Source of the DNA: Cryobacterium soli
GTDB taxonomy: Bacteria > Actinomycetota > Actinomycetes > Actinomycetales > Microbacteriaceae
Assembly: GCF_003611035.1 (NCBI RefSeq)
Contig: NZ_CP030033.1
Location: 1,798,001-1,862,000 of the forward strand
Length of the DNA: 64,000 bases
Direction of reading: 5' to 3'
Under the pieces are notes generated by a model. That model saw only the letters and a program-made list of their open reading frames with translations. It searched no databases and was not told the DNA's origin. Below, in pieces: positions 34,901-43,069 of this stretch (its first letter is position 1; each line of letters opens with the position of its first letter). The position numbers and the translations under genes are program-made.

Positions 34901-35946
34901 GCTATCGCGTACTGACCGCCACCGCGAACACCCCCGAGTGGCTGACTGCCCGCAAGTCGATCATCGGCGCGTCCGAGGTTGCTTGCATCCTAGGCCTGTC
35001 GAAGTGGTCCACCCCGCTGGGGATCTACAACGACAAGCTGAACCCGAACATCACCGACGACATGACCGAGCGTCAGGAATGGGGCCACTACCTCGAGGAG
35101 CCGATTGCGCAGTGGATCCGCGACAAGAAGAACCTCGTGGTCCTGCCGTCGCCGGGCCTCATTCAGTCGATCGACTACCCATGGTTGGGCGCAACGCCTG
35201 ACCGCGTGACCGACCTGGGCGAACCGGTGGAGTTGAAAACCTCCGACTCGTTCATGAAGGATGACTGGATCGACGGCCCGCCCGACAACTACCTCGTGCA
35301 GGTGTTCGTCCAGATGATCTGCCTCGGCGCCCGAAGAGGGTACCTCGGCGTCCTCCATGGCGGGAACCAGTTCGAGTTCTTCCCCATCGAGTGGGACCAG
35401 GAAGTGGTCGACCAGATCATCTCGATCACGAAGGACTTCTGGCAGAACAACGTCATGGCGAAAACGCCGCCTGAGCCCACGACAAGCGACGAGCTAGCCC
35501 TGGTCCACCGTGACTCTGGCGAGGCGCTGGAGGGTGGGGAGCGGCTGCTGCTGGCGTGGTATCTCGACGGGCAGGAACGCGGCACCTACAAGGAAGCCGA
35601 CGCGCGGATCGAAGCGGTCAAGTCGGCCTACAAGGAGCTGCTGAACACCACGAACACGAGCGTCCTCACGTACAAGGGCAAGCCGCTCTACACGTGGAAG
35701 CGCCCGAAGCCGTCGACGTCGTTCGACATGGCCCTGTTCAAGCAGGAGCACCCCGCGCTCGTCGCCATGTACACCCGCGAGCACCCCGCCGCGCCCCGGT
35801 TCCTCCGCAAGGACACCAAAGCGCTCAACGAAGAGTTCGCCACCGACCCGCCCGAGGGCTGGGAGGCCGGACTCACCGTCACCGAAGTGCTCGCCAAGTA
35901 CGACGAGCTCACCATTTGGAAGAACGAACAGAAGGACGCATCATGA
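34897..35946 (+). CDS. YqaJ-type viral recombinase/exonuclease
   Basis: 349 residues. YqaJ nuclease core: GASEVACILGLSKW with the family Ser-Glu, WGHYLEEPIA, the metal site Asp102 in TPDR and Glu112-x-Lys114 in VELKTS, then LVQVFVQM. This is a lambda-Exo-like 5'-3' exonuclease. With RecT directly downstream (4-bp overlap) it forms a two-part single-strand annealing system. The C-terminal 120 residues are helical and specific to the phage group. Confidence 0.9.
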   Translation: MSYRVLTATANTPEWLTARKSIIGASEVACILGLSKWSTPLGIYNDKLNPNITDDMTERQEWGHYLEEPIAQWIRDKKNLVVLPSPGLIQSIDYPWLGATPDRVTDLGEPVELKTSDSFMKDDWIDGPPDNYLVQVFVQMICLGARRGYLGVLHGGNQFEFFPIEWDQEVVDQIISITKDFWQNNVMAKTPPEPTTSDELALVHRDSGEALEGGERLLLAWYLDGQERGTYKEADARIEAVKSAYKELLNTTNTSVLTYKGKPLYTWKRPKPSTSFDMALFKQEHPALVAMYTREHPAAPRFLRKDTKALNEEFATDPPEGWEAGLTVTEVLAKYDELTIWKNEQKDAS

Positions 35947-36773
35947 CAGACCTATCCAGCAAGATCGCCACCCAGCAGGTGGCGCAGAAGAAGGCCCCGA
36001 CCATCCGCGACCTCGTGCAGGCGCAGCAGGCGGCCATCGAAACCCAGCTGGCCGGCACGATGAACTCCGGCGCATTCGTCCGGGCGGCCATCAGCACCAT
36101 CAGCAGCAGCCCGAAGCTGCAGCAGGCCACCCCGGCCAGTGTGCTCGGCGGCATCATGCTCGCCGCGCAGCTGAAACTGGAGATCGGCCCGGCGCTTGGT
36201 CACTTCTACCTCACCCCGAGGAGAGAGAAGGGGCAGGACATCTGCCTCCCCATCATTGGCTACCAGGGCTACATCGAACTGGCCTACCGGTCGGGGCGCA
36301 TCGAGAAGATCGAGACGTTCCTGGTCCGTGACGGCGACAAGTTCGACCACGGGGCCAACTCGGAGCGCGGCCGGTTCTTCGACTGGAACCCCGCCGACTA
36401 CGACGAGGACCGCCCCTGGATCGGCGTTGTCGCCATGGCGAAGATCAAGGGTGCCGGCACCGTGTGGGCGTACCTGCCCAAAGCGAAGGTGCTCGCCCGT
36501 CGCCCGCACTACTGGGACAAGGGCACCCCGTGGCAGACCAACGAGGAAGAGATGGCGCGCAAGACCGGCATCCGCGCACTCGCCCCGTACCTGCCCAAGT
36601 CGACCGAGCTCGCCCGCGCCATCGAGGCTGACGAGAACAAGGTCGAGTCAATCGCTGGGATTCACGACCTCGTGGTCACCCGCGAGGAACCCGAACCCGA
36701 AGTGATGACCGTGCAGGAGTCGTCCCCCATGGACCGCACCCCGCAGGAGCAGGCAGAGGACGCGGCGGGATAA
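35943..36773 (+). CDS. recT: RecT single-strand annealing protein
   Basis: 276 residues. RecT signatures: TPASVLGGIMLAAQLKLEIGP, then LPIIGYQGYIELAYRSGRIE and the KTGIRALAPYLPKS region. A poorly conserved acidic C-tail (EEPEPEVMTVQESS) follows. Anneals complementary strands resected by the YqaJ exonuclease; acts in replication and recombination. Stop TAATG overlaps the next gene. Confidence 0.93.
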   Translation: MTDLSSKIATQQVAQKKAPTIRDLVQAQQAAIETQLAGTMNSGAFVRAAISTISSSPKLQQATPASVLGGIMLAAQLKLEIGPALGHFYLTPRREKGQDICLPIIGYQGYIELAYRSGRIEKIETFLVRDGDKFDHGANSERGRFFDWNPADYDEDRPWIGVVAMAKIKGAGTVWAYLPKAKVLARRPHYWDKGTPWQTNEEEMARKTGIRALAPYLPKSTELARAIEADENKVESIAGIHDLVVTREEPEPEVMTVQESSPMDRTPQEQAEDAAG

Positions 36774-37249
36774 TGACCGCTCGCGATGACGTCAACGCCC
36801 GCAGGGTCGAACGCCTCACCGCGCAACTCGCCACGGAGCGCGCCAGTCTCGCCCGCCTGACCGCATCCGTCGAAGCCACGGCAGCCCGCAAGGCCGCCGC
36901 GCACTGGACGGAAACGGACAGCGCTACCGGGTCGGGCATCCGACGCAAGCCGAACGCGAAGGCTGACGCCCAACGGTACGCCGGATATGACAGGGAGGCG
37001 CTGGTCAGCATCGCCCACGCTGACGCGGTGAAGGAAGTCGCCCGGCTGGAGTCGGCGCTCAAGGCCGCCACAGCCGAGCGCTTCCGGGTGCTGTTCGTCC
37101 GTGAGGACCTGATCGGCGTCCGGGCTATCCGCGACGAGTTCGGCTGGCACGCCGTCGTGAAGGTCAACGCCAAGTCGGTGAGCATCAAGACCGGCTACTC
37201 GTGGAATGACCTGATCCCGTTCGACCGGGTGCTGGAAGCCCGCGCATGA
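36773..37249 (+). CDS. Coiled-coil phage protein, unknown function
   Basis: 158 residues. The N-terminal 45 residues form a heptad-rich helix (RRVERLTAQLATERASLARL), then a loop with GIRRKPNAKADAQ, a second helix (AVKEVARLESALKAA) and a C-terminal beta part ending WNDLIPFDRVLEARA. Directly follows recT, so an accessory recombination role is possible but unproven. Confidence 0.72.
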   Translation: MTARDDVNARRVERLTAQLATERASLARLTASVEATAARKAAAHWTETDSATGSGIRRKPNAKADAQRYAGYDREALVSIAHADAVKEVARLESALKAATAERFRVLFVREDLIGVRAIRDEFGWHAVVKVNAKSVSIKTGYSWNDLIPFDRVLEARA

Positions 37250-37273
37250 CCATCCCCCACCCCGCATCAACCA

Positions 37274-37302
37274 AGGGCCCTCACCGCGACGGTGGGGGCC
37301 TT
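37274..37302 (+). terminator. Hairpin between early operon and methyltransferase
   Basis: A 13-bp stem with two G-T pairs and a 3-nt loop CGA (37274-37286 with 37290-37302) in the 76-bp gap. No T-run follows; likely partial termination or mRNA protection at the end of the recombination block. Confidence 0.5.
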
Positions 37303-37325
37303 CGACATGAACAGGAAGGTCAGTC

Positions 37326-38486
37326 ATGACCGCACCGTATTACTCAGACGACCTCGTGACGCTGTATCACGGTGACTGCATCGAGGTCATGCGCACGCTG
37401 CCCGACAACTCGGTGCACGCCGTCGTCACCGACCCGCCCTACGGCCTCGAATTCATGGGCAAGGGGTGGGATGGCGCGGACGGGTTCAGGAGATCCTTGA
37501 ACGCCGCAGACGCTGGGCGCGAGAACGCGTTCGGCAGAGCATCCCGGACGTCGCCCGAGTACAAGGCCGGGCGCCTGTTCGGCGAATGGTGCGAGGTCTG
37601 GGCCGCCGAGGCTTTCCGAATCCTGAAACCGGGCGGGCACATTCTGGCCTTCGGCGGCACCCGCACTTGGCAGCGGCTCGCAGTCGCCGTCGAAGACTCG
37701 GGGTTCGAGATCCGCGACTCAATCGCATGGCTCTACGGGTCGGGATTCCCCAAGGTCAAGACGGTCCTCAAGCCAGCCTTCGAGCCAATCGTTGTCGGCC
37801 GCAAGCCATTCAGTGGAACGCTCACCGCCAACGTGCTTGCCAATGGCACCGGGGCATTCGACATCGAAGCCACCCGCACGGCGTTTGCGAATGCGGCCGA
37901 CCTCGCGGAATCCACCGGGAAGAACCAGCACGCCAAGTTCGGCACCGAACCAGGACAGAACAACGTGTACGGCGACTACTCGCAGACCGAGATGAAGGAC
38001 TACGACGGCAGTAAGGGTCGCTGGCCGACAAACGTGCTGCTCGATGATTCGCAGGCAAACGAGCTCGACGCGCAGACGGGGATCAGTCAGTCCCGGATCG
38101 GGAAGCCGCGCGGTGCGGCGTCCGGCGAGGGCTGGGGAATGACCGCCACCGGCACCGAGTACGACGACGCGGGCGGCGCATCTCGGTTCTTCCCCACGTT
38201 CCACTACGAGGCCAAAGCACCCAACACCGAACGCCCCACCGTGAACGGCGTGCAGCACCCAACAGTGAAGCCACTCGAACTCATGCGTTGGCTGGTCCGG
38301 CTGGTCACGCCTCCGGGCGGGACCGTGCTCGAACCATTCGCCGGATCGGGAACCACTCTCGAGGCGTGCCTGATCGAAGGGTTCGACGTGATCGGCATCG
38401 AGAGGGAGGACGCGTACCTGCCGCTCATCATGCAGCGGATCAAGAAGCCGCTGCAGCAGTCGATGTTCGGGGATGAGTTCGCATGA
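37326..38486 (+). CDS. DNA methyltransferase (beta-type order, adenine-N6 or cytosine-N4)
   Basis: 386 residues. Motif IV DPPYG at 36-40 comes before the S-adenosylmethionine motif FAGSGTT at 338-344, the order of the beta class. DPPY is more frequent in adenine enzymes. The middle (about 140-290) is a target-recognition region. No restriction nuclease lies nearby, so it probably guards phage DNA against host restriction or marks it for regulation. Preceded by an AGGAAGG site. Confidence 0.9.
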   Translation: MTAPYYSDDLVTLYHGDCIEVMRTLPDNSVHAVVTDPPYGLEFMGKGWDGADGFRRSLNAADAGRENAFGRASRTSPEYKAGRLFGEWCEVWAAEAFRILKPGGHILAFGGTRTWQRLAVAVEDSGFEIRDSIAWLYGSGFPKVKTVLKPAFEPIVVGRKPFSGTLTANVLANGTGAFDIEATRTAFANAADLAESTGKNQHAKFGTEPGQNNVYGDYSQTEMKDYDGSKGRWPTNVLLDDSQANELDAQTGISQSRIGKPRGAASGEGWGMTATGTEYDDAGGASRFFPTFHYEAKAPNTERPTVNGVQHPTVKPLELMRWLVRLVTPPGGTVLEPFAGSGTTLEACLIEGFDVIGIEREDAYLPLIMQRIKKPLQQSMFGDEFA

Positions 38487-38590
38487 AGCCCGAGCTGGTT
38501 GACGCGATCGCGAATTCCCTCGCTTCGGTCGGCGGCGCGTACGTGTATGTCGCGGCCGTGTTCAAGCACCAGAACGGCGGCACGACGTGA
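38483..38590 (+). CDS. Very small phage protein, 35 residues
   Basis: ATG at 38483 overlaps the methyltransferase stop (ATGA); its stop overlaps a GTG (GTGA). Helical, mildly hydrophobic (AIANSLASVGGAYVYVAAVF) with a polar end. No family known. Coupled position at both ends argues for translation. Confidence 0.5.
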   Translation: MKPELVDAIANSLASVGGAYVYVAAVFKHQNGGTT

Positions 38591-38715
38591 TCGCCCCGAA
38601 GATCCCGAAGCCCACCCGGGCCGAGGAGAAGGCCGCGTATCTCGCGGCGACGGAACGCGACCACAACCGGTGCGTCATGACACCAGGAAGGAGCCATCAT
38701 GGCGATTCGAATTAG
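38587..38715 (+). pseudogene. Possible truncated HNH-type gene start
   Basis: GTG at 38587 opens 42 codons beginning with KIPKPTRAEEKAAYLAATER followed by DHNRCVM. The RDxxRCV pattern is the usual lead-in to the first Cys pair of small phage HNH proteins, but the frame then runs through the ribosome site and start of the next gene (38699) and stops. It may be the front of a gene cut off when the HNH gene at 38699 arrived, or a short real protein. Confidence 0.35.
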
Positions 38716-39184
38716 ACACGGAGAAGACCTGCGGCAGTTCGACGAGACTCGATTCACCGCGAAGGCAGAGTGGCGTGAACCGCCCGAGTATCGGCCCGAG
38801 CTTGGTCCCTGCTTGGTCTGGACGGCTGGCCTGAGCAACGGATACGGGCAGTTCATCTACGGAAACCGGCACGGATACGCGCACCGATACGCATGGGAAC
38901 GGGCCAACGGTGCGATCCCTGAGGGGATGACCGTTGACCACCTGTGCCGCAACCGATCGTGCGTGAACGTGGCGCACTTCGAACTGTGCACGAGTGATGA
39001 GAACTACCGCCGAGGCCTCGCCGCTCGAATCGCAACTGGCAAGTGCCGACACGGGCACGAGTACACGCCTGAGAACACGTTCGAATGGGGTGGGCGCAGG
39101 CAGTGCCTAACGTGTCGAGTCAGGGCACGCCGCGCATCCGACGCCCGGCGCGCTGAGCGGCGCCAGTTGGGGCGTGCGGCATGA
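38699..39184 (+). CDS. HNH homing-type endonuclease
   Basis: 161 residues, GGAAGGAG site. HNH_3-type core: CLVWTAGLSNGYGQF, then GYAHRYAWERANGAIP, TVDHLCRNRSCVNVAHFE with the H-N-H residues, and a C-terminal zinc knuckle (GKCRHGHEYTPEN, RQCLTCRVRAR). Looks like a free-standing homing endonuclease. It may have inserted into the small gene that starts at 38587. Confidence 0.85.
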   Translation: MAIRIRHGEDLRQFDETRFTAKAEWREPPEYRPELGPCLVWTAGLSNGYGQFIYGNRHGYAHRYAWERANGAIPEGMTVDHLCRNRSCVNVAHFELCTSDENYRRGLAARIATGKCRHGHEYTPENTFEWGGRRQCLTCRVRARRASDARRAERRQLGRAA

Positions 39185-39588
39185 CCCCGCCACCCCCGAA
39201 GGTGCGTGCGGCCACATACAAGCGCGACGGTCACCGATGCGTCACCTGCGGCACAAGCGAGCGTCTCGAGTGGCAGCACCGGGCAGCCTCGGGCCATGGC
39301 GGCAGGGGCAAGAAGGCCCCGCCACTGACACCTGCTGACGGCGTGACCTCGTGCTGGGTTTGCAATCCCAGCTACGAGGGCGCCGGCCAGCCTCGTGCTC
39401 TGGCGCTGGGATGGAAGATCCGCCGGTTCACCCAAATGACCGCCTCCCAGATCCCCTTTTTCGTCAGCGCATTGGGCGAATGGTGGCTGCCTGATGAACT
39501 CGGCGGCCGGGAGATCATCTCGCACAACCTGGCGCAGGAGTTGTTAGCCGGCGCGGGAAGCATCGAGCCCGGAGGCGTCCTGTGGTGA
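39181..39588 (+). CDS. HNH-like zinc protein (phage endonuclease)
   Basis: 135 residues, ATGA overlap. KRDGHRCVTCGTSERLEWQH gives a Cys pair and the first His; a second Cys pair is in SCWVCNPSYEG. Widespread in actinophages next to replication genes, usually called HNH endonuclease. The C-terminal part (ASQIPFFVSALGEWWLPDEL) is hydrophobic and aromatic. Nuclease activity is likely but the last His of the motif is not obvious. Confidence 0.75.
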   Translation: MTPPPPKVRAATYKRDGHRCVTCGTSERLEWQHRAASGHGGRGKKAPPLTPADGVTSCWVCNPSYEGAGQPRALALGWKIRRFTQMTASQIPFFVSALGEWWLPDELGGREIISHNLAQELLAGAGSIEPGGVLW

Positions 39589-39737
39589 TCAACAAGAAGG
39601 CCCTCCTCGCCCACCTGCGAGCGAGGGCTGACCATCCCAAGCCGATCATCGGCGCCACCTACGCAGGGTTGGCGACGCGGATCGAGCGCGGGGACTTTGA
39701 CGAGAAGGAAGGAGGAAGTGCGGATGGCGAAGGATGA
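39585..39737 (+). CDS. Small phage protein, 50 residues
   Basis: GTG at 39585 overlaps the previous stop (GTGA); its end overlaps the initiator start by 14 bp. Basic N-terminus (INKKALLAHLRARADHPKP) and a Gly/Glu-rich end. No motif known. The end of the frame contains the ribosome site of the next gene. Confidence 0.45.
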   Translation: MINKKALLAHLRARADHPKPIIGATYAGLATRIERGDFDEKEGGSADGEG

Positions 39738-40539
39738 GCGGCTCTACGCGAGGTTCGACATCGCGATGGATGAGCACCCGAAGGTCATGCTGCTGTCAGA
39801 CGCGGCGTTTCGGACACTGTTCGAGGCCACGTTTTACTCGCGGAGACAGCTGACGGATGGGTTCCTGGCTGAGGGTGTCGTCCGGCGCCGCTGGTCTCCT
39901 GAGGCCATCGCGGAGCTCAGGGCGAATGACCCCGAGAAGCCGTCGCTGTACCCGTTCGAGAAGGCGGGTGTCGCGGGCCTGATGATCCATGACTACGACA
40001 AGCACCAGACGACGACGGCTGACATCGAGGCGAAGCGGGAGGCTGGTCGCAAGGGTGGCCGGGCGAAGGCGGAGAACGCGGCTAGCAAACCGGTAGCAGG
40101 TGCTAGCGAAGTGCTAGGGCAGAAAGCTAGCACTACCCCTACTCCACCCCTAGCTATTACAGAGACAGAGACAGAGACAACTACTTCTAACGAAGTAGTA
40201 AAAACACCCGGCGCAAAAGCGGCGCCGCGGGGGACTCTGCTGCCCGAGCCGTTCATGGTCACACGGGAGATGCGCGACTGGGCTGCCGTGAAGGTGCCCG
40301 GCATCGACGTCAACGAAGCCACTGAGGCGTTCGTCGACTACTGGCGGGGCCGGGCTGGTGCGGGAGCTCGCAAGGCTGACTGGCCGGCCACGTGGCGCAA
40401 CTCGCTCCGGGCCGCTTATGGGCGTGCCGCAGGCATGGGGCGTCCGGTGAAGAAACCCAAGGCTGAGCAGGTCCTCGACGTTGTCGCCCTGGGCCGCCGC
40501 ATGCAGGAAGAACACGACAGGAAGGCGATCGGAGCATGA
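39724..40539 (+). CDS. Replication initiation/replisome organiser protein
   Basis: 271 residues from ATG at 39724 with GGAAGGAGG upstream. N-terminal winged-helix-like part (LYARFDIAMDEHPKVMLLSD), a Lys/Gly-rich segment (EAGRKGGRAKAEN), a Thr/Glu-rich low-complexity linker (about 135-165), then a DnaD-like or DnaT-like C-terminal domain (MRDWAAVKVPGIDVNEATEAF). The linker DNA (40081-40199) is AT-rich and full of repeats, as for lambda O. Should bind the origin and bring in the helicase loader encoded next. Confidence 0.75.
   Translation: MAKDERLYARFDIAMDEHPKVMLLSDAAFRTLFEATFYSRRQLTDGFLAEGVVRRRWSPEAIAELRANDPEKPSLYPFEKAGVAGLMIHDYDKHQTTTADIEAKREAGRKGGRAKAENAASKPVAGASEVLGQKASTTPTPPLAITETETETTTSNEVVKTPGAKAAPRGTLLPEPFMVTREMRDWAAVKVPGIDVNEATEAFVDYWRGRAGAGARKADWPATWRNSLRAAYGRAAGMGRPVKKPKAEQVLDVVALGRRMQEEHDRKAIGA
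40081..40199. other. Candidate phage replication origin inside the initiator gene
   Basis: GCTAG repeats at 40081, 40102, 40113, 40126 and, inverted, 40150 (CTAGCT); three AGAGAC units (40161-40178); then ACTACTTC-TAAC-GAAGTAGT (40180-40199), a perfect 8-bp hairpin in an AT-rich patch. Codons here (CTA, GTA, TCT, AAA) are unlike the rest of the gene. Repeats plus an AT-rich unwinding region within an initiator gene match the layout of lambdoid origins. Confidence 0.5.
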
Positions 40540-40901
40540 ACTACGAACAGGTCGGAGCGTTGCTCGGAAGGGTGAAGCTCGGTGACAACAGAGAGATCGA
40601 CGACAAGGGGCTGATGATCGAGGACTGGTTCCAGACCATCGGCCACCTGCCCTTCGATGAGTGCTTGGCTGCGGTGGTCTTGCACCGTCAGGAGCGGCCG
40701 GGGGTGTGGCTGGAGCCCGGGCACATCATCGCGGGCGTCCGGGTGTTGCGGGCGAAGAGCGAGCGTGTCGAGCGCATCGCCGCGCAGATGAAGCGGCAGG
40801 CGCTCCCGGCGCCGCGCATCAACCTCGACCGGGAGAAGTTCGAGCTGGAGACCCAGGCGGCCATCGAGGCAACCCGGGCGGCGAAGGCGGCGAGGGGCTG
40901 A
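40536..40901 (+). CDS. Helicase loader-like protein (G39P-type)
   Basis: 121 residues, ATGA overlap with the initiator. The first 65 residues (VGALLGRVKLGDNRE, MIEDWFQTIGHLPFDECLAAV, GVWLEPGHI) resemble the helical G39P/DnaI N-terminal domain that grips the replicative helicase. The C-terminus is a charged helix. Together with the initiator it would load the host helicase at the phage origin. Confidence 0.6.
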   Translation: MNYEQVGALLGRVKLGDNREIDDKGLMIEDWFQTIGHLPFDECLAAVVLHRQERPGVWLEPGHIIAGVRVLRAKSERVERIAAQMKRQALPAPRINLDREKFELETQAAIEATRAAKAARG

Positions 40902-41089
40902 TGGATTCCGATATCGAGTTCGGCGTGTTCCTGGGGACGCGCAACAAGGAGAAGGTGCGTCGCGAACGGTTCAAACCGTTGCCCGCGACGCTCGCGATCC
41001 GTGAGTACGACAACACGACTGAGAAGAACCTGCTGTTCATCCGAACGCAGGGCATGACTACCGCGGCACCCGCCGCAGAGATGAGCTAG
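40901..41089 (+). CDS. Small phage protein, unknown function
   Basis: 62 residues from ATG at 40901, one-base overlap with the previous stop. Mixed charged sequence with IEFGVFLGTRNKEKVRRERF and NLLFIRTQG. No recognised domain. Lies between loader and MazG-like genes. Confidence 0.6.
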   Translation: MDSDIEFGVFLGTRNKEKVRRERFKPLPATLAIREYDNTTEKNLLFIRTQGMTTAAPAAEMS

Positions 41090-41092
41090 ACC

Positions 41093-41512
41093 ATGAAGAC
41101 CCTCAGAGAGCTGACCGACGCACTCACCCATTTGCAGGCGCACGTTGGCCTGATCAACACCGATCACGGGTTCCGCGAGTACAGCGACACCGTTACCGAG
41201 CCCGAGCAGCTGGTCAGGTCACAGGCCAACGCGCTGATGCTGATCGTCGGCGAGGTGGCTGAGGCGCACGAGGAACTGCGCAAGGGCAAGCGCGCCGACG
41301 AGACGTATTACCCCGGAGCGGAGGATCCCGAAACGGGGCTCGGCCGCGGCCAGAAGCCAGCCAAGCCGGAAGGCGTGCCGTCCGAGATTGCCGACGTGGT
41401 GATCCGCTGCCTCGACTTCGCAGACAACTTCGGCTTCGACCTCGGCGCGATCGTCGCCGAGAAGATCCTTTACAACGAAACCCGCCCCTTCAAGCACGGA
41501 AAGAAGTTCTGA
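41093..41512 (+). CDS. MazG-like nucleotide pyrophosphohydrolase
   Basis: 139 residues. All-alpha NTP-PPase motifs: [15 protein letters not shown] (metal-binding Glu residues), then [14 protein letters not shown] with Asp/Glu ligands, and a C-terminal [13 protein letters not shown] found in phage MazG relatives. May clean nucleotide pools or lower alarmone levels during infection. Three bases separate it from the next start. Confidence 0.82.
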   Translation: MKTLRELTDALTHLQAHVGLINTDHGFREYSDTVTEPEQLVRSQANALMLIVGEVAEAHEELRKGKRADETYYPGAEDPETGLGRGQKPAKPEGVPSEIADVVIRCLDFADNFGFDLGAIVAEKILYNETRPFKHGKKF

Positions 41513-41514
41513 CC

Positions 41515-42018
41515 ATGGCCGGAGAAACCGTAATCACCGTCGTTGGAAACCTGACGAGCGACCCGGAGCTGCGGTACACGCAGAACGGGTTGGCAGTTGC
41601 CAACTTCACCATCGCATCCACCCCGCGCAACTTCGACCGCACGAAGAACGAGTTCGTCGACGGCGAGGCCCTGTTCCTCCGCGCGTCGGTCTGGCGTGAG
41701 TTCGCCGAGCACGTGGCCGGCAGCCTCACCAAGGGCTCGAGGGTCATCGCGTCGGGCCGCCTCAAGCAGCGCTCGTACGAGACGAAGGAGGGTGAGAAGC
41801 GCACCAGCATGGAGTTGGAGATCGACGAGATCGGCCCGTCGCTGAGATACGCGACTGCCAGCCTCACCCGCGCGCAGTCGTCGTCTGGCCCCCGAGGTGG
41901 CGCGCCGGCGGCGCCGGCCAACGACGAGCCGTGGGCGCCGACCGCCCCGGCCGCCAATACCGGCGGCGGCGACGTCTGGAACACCCCGGGCAACTTCTCC
42001 GACGAGACCCCCTTCTAG
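41515..42018 (+). CDS. ssb: Single-stranded DNA-binding protein
   Basis: 167 residues. OB fold: [27 protein letters not shown] and the W-R-E segment [15 protein letters not shown], then a Gly/Ala/Pro-rich linker and the acidic tip FSDETPF that recruits partners. Coats single strands in phage replication and recombination. Confidence 0.95.
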   Translation: MAGETVITVVGNLTSDPELRYTQNGLAVANFTIASTPRNFDRTKNEFVDGEALFLRASVWREFAEHVAGSLTKGSRVIASGRLKQRSYETKEGEKRTSMELEIDEIGPSLRYATASLTRAQSSSGPRGGAPAAPANDEPWAPTAPAANTGGGDVWNTPGNFSDETPF

Positions 42019-42021
42019 GCC

Positions 42022-42549
42022 ATGCGAGTCATCACCGTGAAGCAGCCGTGGGCGTGGGCCATCGTGCACGGCGGCAAGGACGTCGAGAACCGCGTCCGCA
42101 ACCTGGCCGGCGACTACCGCGGCCCGCTCGCCATCCACGCCGGCCTCGCCTTCGACCGCTACGTCGACGACAACGACGCCGCCTGGGAGATCCGCCGCGC
42201 CATCACCGCCGAGGAGCAGGGCTACCCGGCCGACGATGGGCAGGTCTGGGCGTCCGAGTGCATCGAGGAGGACGACCCCCGCTATGCCGCCCGTGGCGCG
42301 ATCATCGGCGTAGTGAATCTCTGGGCTGTGCACCAGGACCGGGATGGCGGGAACTGCTGCCCTCGCCGTCCGGTCGGCGGCCCGGGCGGGTCGCGGTGGC
42401 GTCAGCGTGACGTGTGGCACCTGTGCCTCAACGACCCGCAGCCGCTCCCCGAGCCGATCCCATTCCGGGGCGCGCTCGGCATGCGTACCCTCCCGGCTGA
42501 GGTCGTCGAGCAGATTCGCCGACAGGTACCCGCGGGGGTGATTCTCTGA
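42022..42549 (+). CDS. ASCH-domain protein
   Basis: 175 residues. Begins ITVKQPWAWAIVHGGKDVENR, the ASCH opening, and continues GPLAIHAG and GAIIGVVNLWAV. ASCH is a PUA-like fold that binds RNA or modified nucleotides; some members are nucleosidases or amidases. The exact role is unknown. Its stop overlaps the DUF4326 start (TGATG), so the two are made together. Confidence 0.85.
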   Translation: MRVITVKQPWAWAIVHGGKDVENRVRNLAGDYRGPLAIHAGLAFDRYVDDNDAAWEIRRAITAEEQGYPADDGQVWASECIEEDDPRYAARGAIIGVVNLWAVHQDRDGGNCCPRRPVGGPGGSRWRQRDVWHLCLNDPQPLPEPIPFRGALGMRTLPAEVVEQIRRQVPAGVIL

Positions 42550-42869
42550 TGCCGAAGCGCATTCAGATGTCGCGCCAGAAGCCGTGGCGTGCCGAGAATC
42601 CGGACGCGGTGATCGTGGCGCGACCGTCGAAGTGGGGCAACCCGGTGTCCGTGGCGGACATCCGGGAGGACTACAGCGACCCCGCCTACTGCCGACAGGT
42701 CGCCGTGGAGCTGTTCGAGGACGGGCGGGCTATGGGCGATTGGCCCTATCCGTCCAGCAGTGAGATCCGCGCCGAGCTCGCAGGTAAGGACCTCGCGTGC
42801 TGGTGCCCGATCGACGGGTTCTGCCACGCAGATGTACTGCTCGAAATCGCGAACAGGGCGGTCAACTGA
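42549..42869 (+). CDS. DUF4326-family protein
   Basis: 106 residues. Family pattern: VARPSKWGNPVSVADI, LAGKDLACWCPIDGFCHADVLLE with three Cys/His likely holding a metal. Found in many phages and some bacteria; thought to belong to a nucleotide-related fold. Coupled to the ASCH gene upstream, which hints at a shared nucleotide substrate. Confidence 0.85.
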   Translation: MPKRIQMSRQKPWRAENPDAVIVARPSKWGNPVSVADIREDYSDPAYCRQVAVELFEDGRAMGDWPYPSSSEIRAELAGKDLACWCPIDGFCHADVLLEIANRAVN

Positions 42870-43069
42870 TGCCCGCCTACGTCGCCGGCCACATCGCGAA
42901 CGCGCACCTGCCGTCCGCGCAGCCGAAGGACAAGCGACCGACCGAGCACCGGTGCCCGAACTGCTACACGCCGGGCTTCGGCAAGTCGAACATCCGGTGC
43001 AAGAACGAACCACGGCCCGCCACACGCGCCGAGCCGACACCAACCCCCAGAGGAGAGAACCATGAGTGA
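42869..43069 (+). CDS. Small zinc-ribbon-like phage protein
   Basis: 66 residues, one-base overlap. HRCPNCYTPGFGKSNIRCKN gives a Cys-x2-Cys and a third Cys that may hold zinc together with a His. The C-terminus is Pro/Thr-rich. Function unknown. Overlaps the next gene by 8 bp. Confidence 0.6.
   Translation: MPAYVAGHIANAHLPSAQPKDKRPTEHRCPNCYTPGFGKSNIRCKNEPRPATRAEPTPTPRGENHE

Noticed and set aside
40140..40200. Frameshift or assembly error in the initiator gene
   Set aside because: Codon use changes sharply but the frame stays open into a well-formed C-terminal domain, so repeats with DNA function explain it better.
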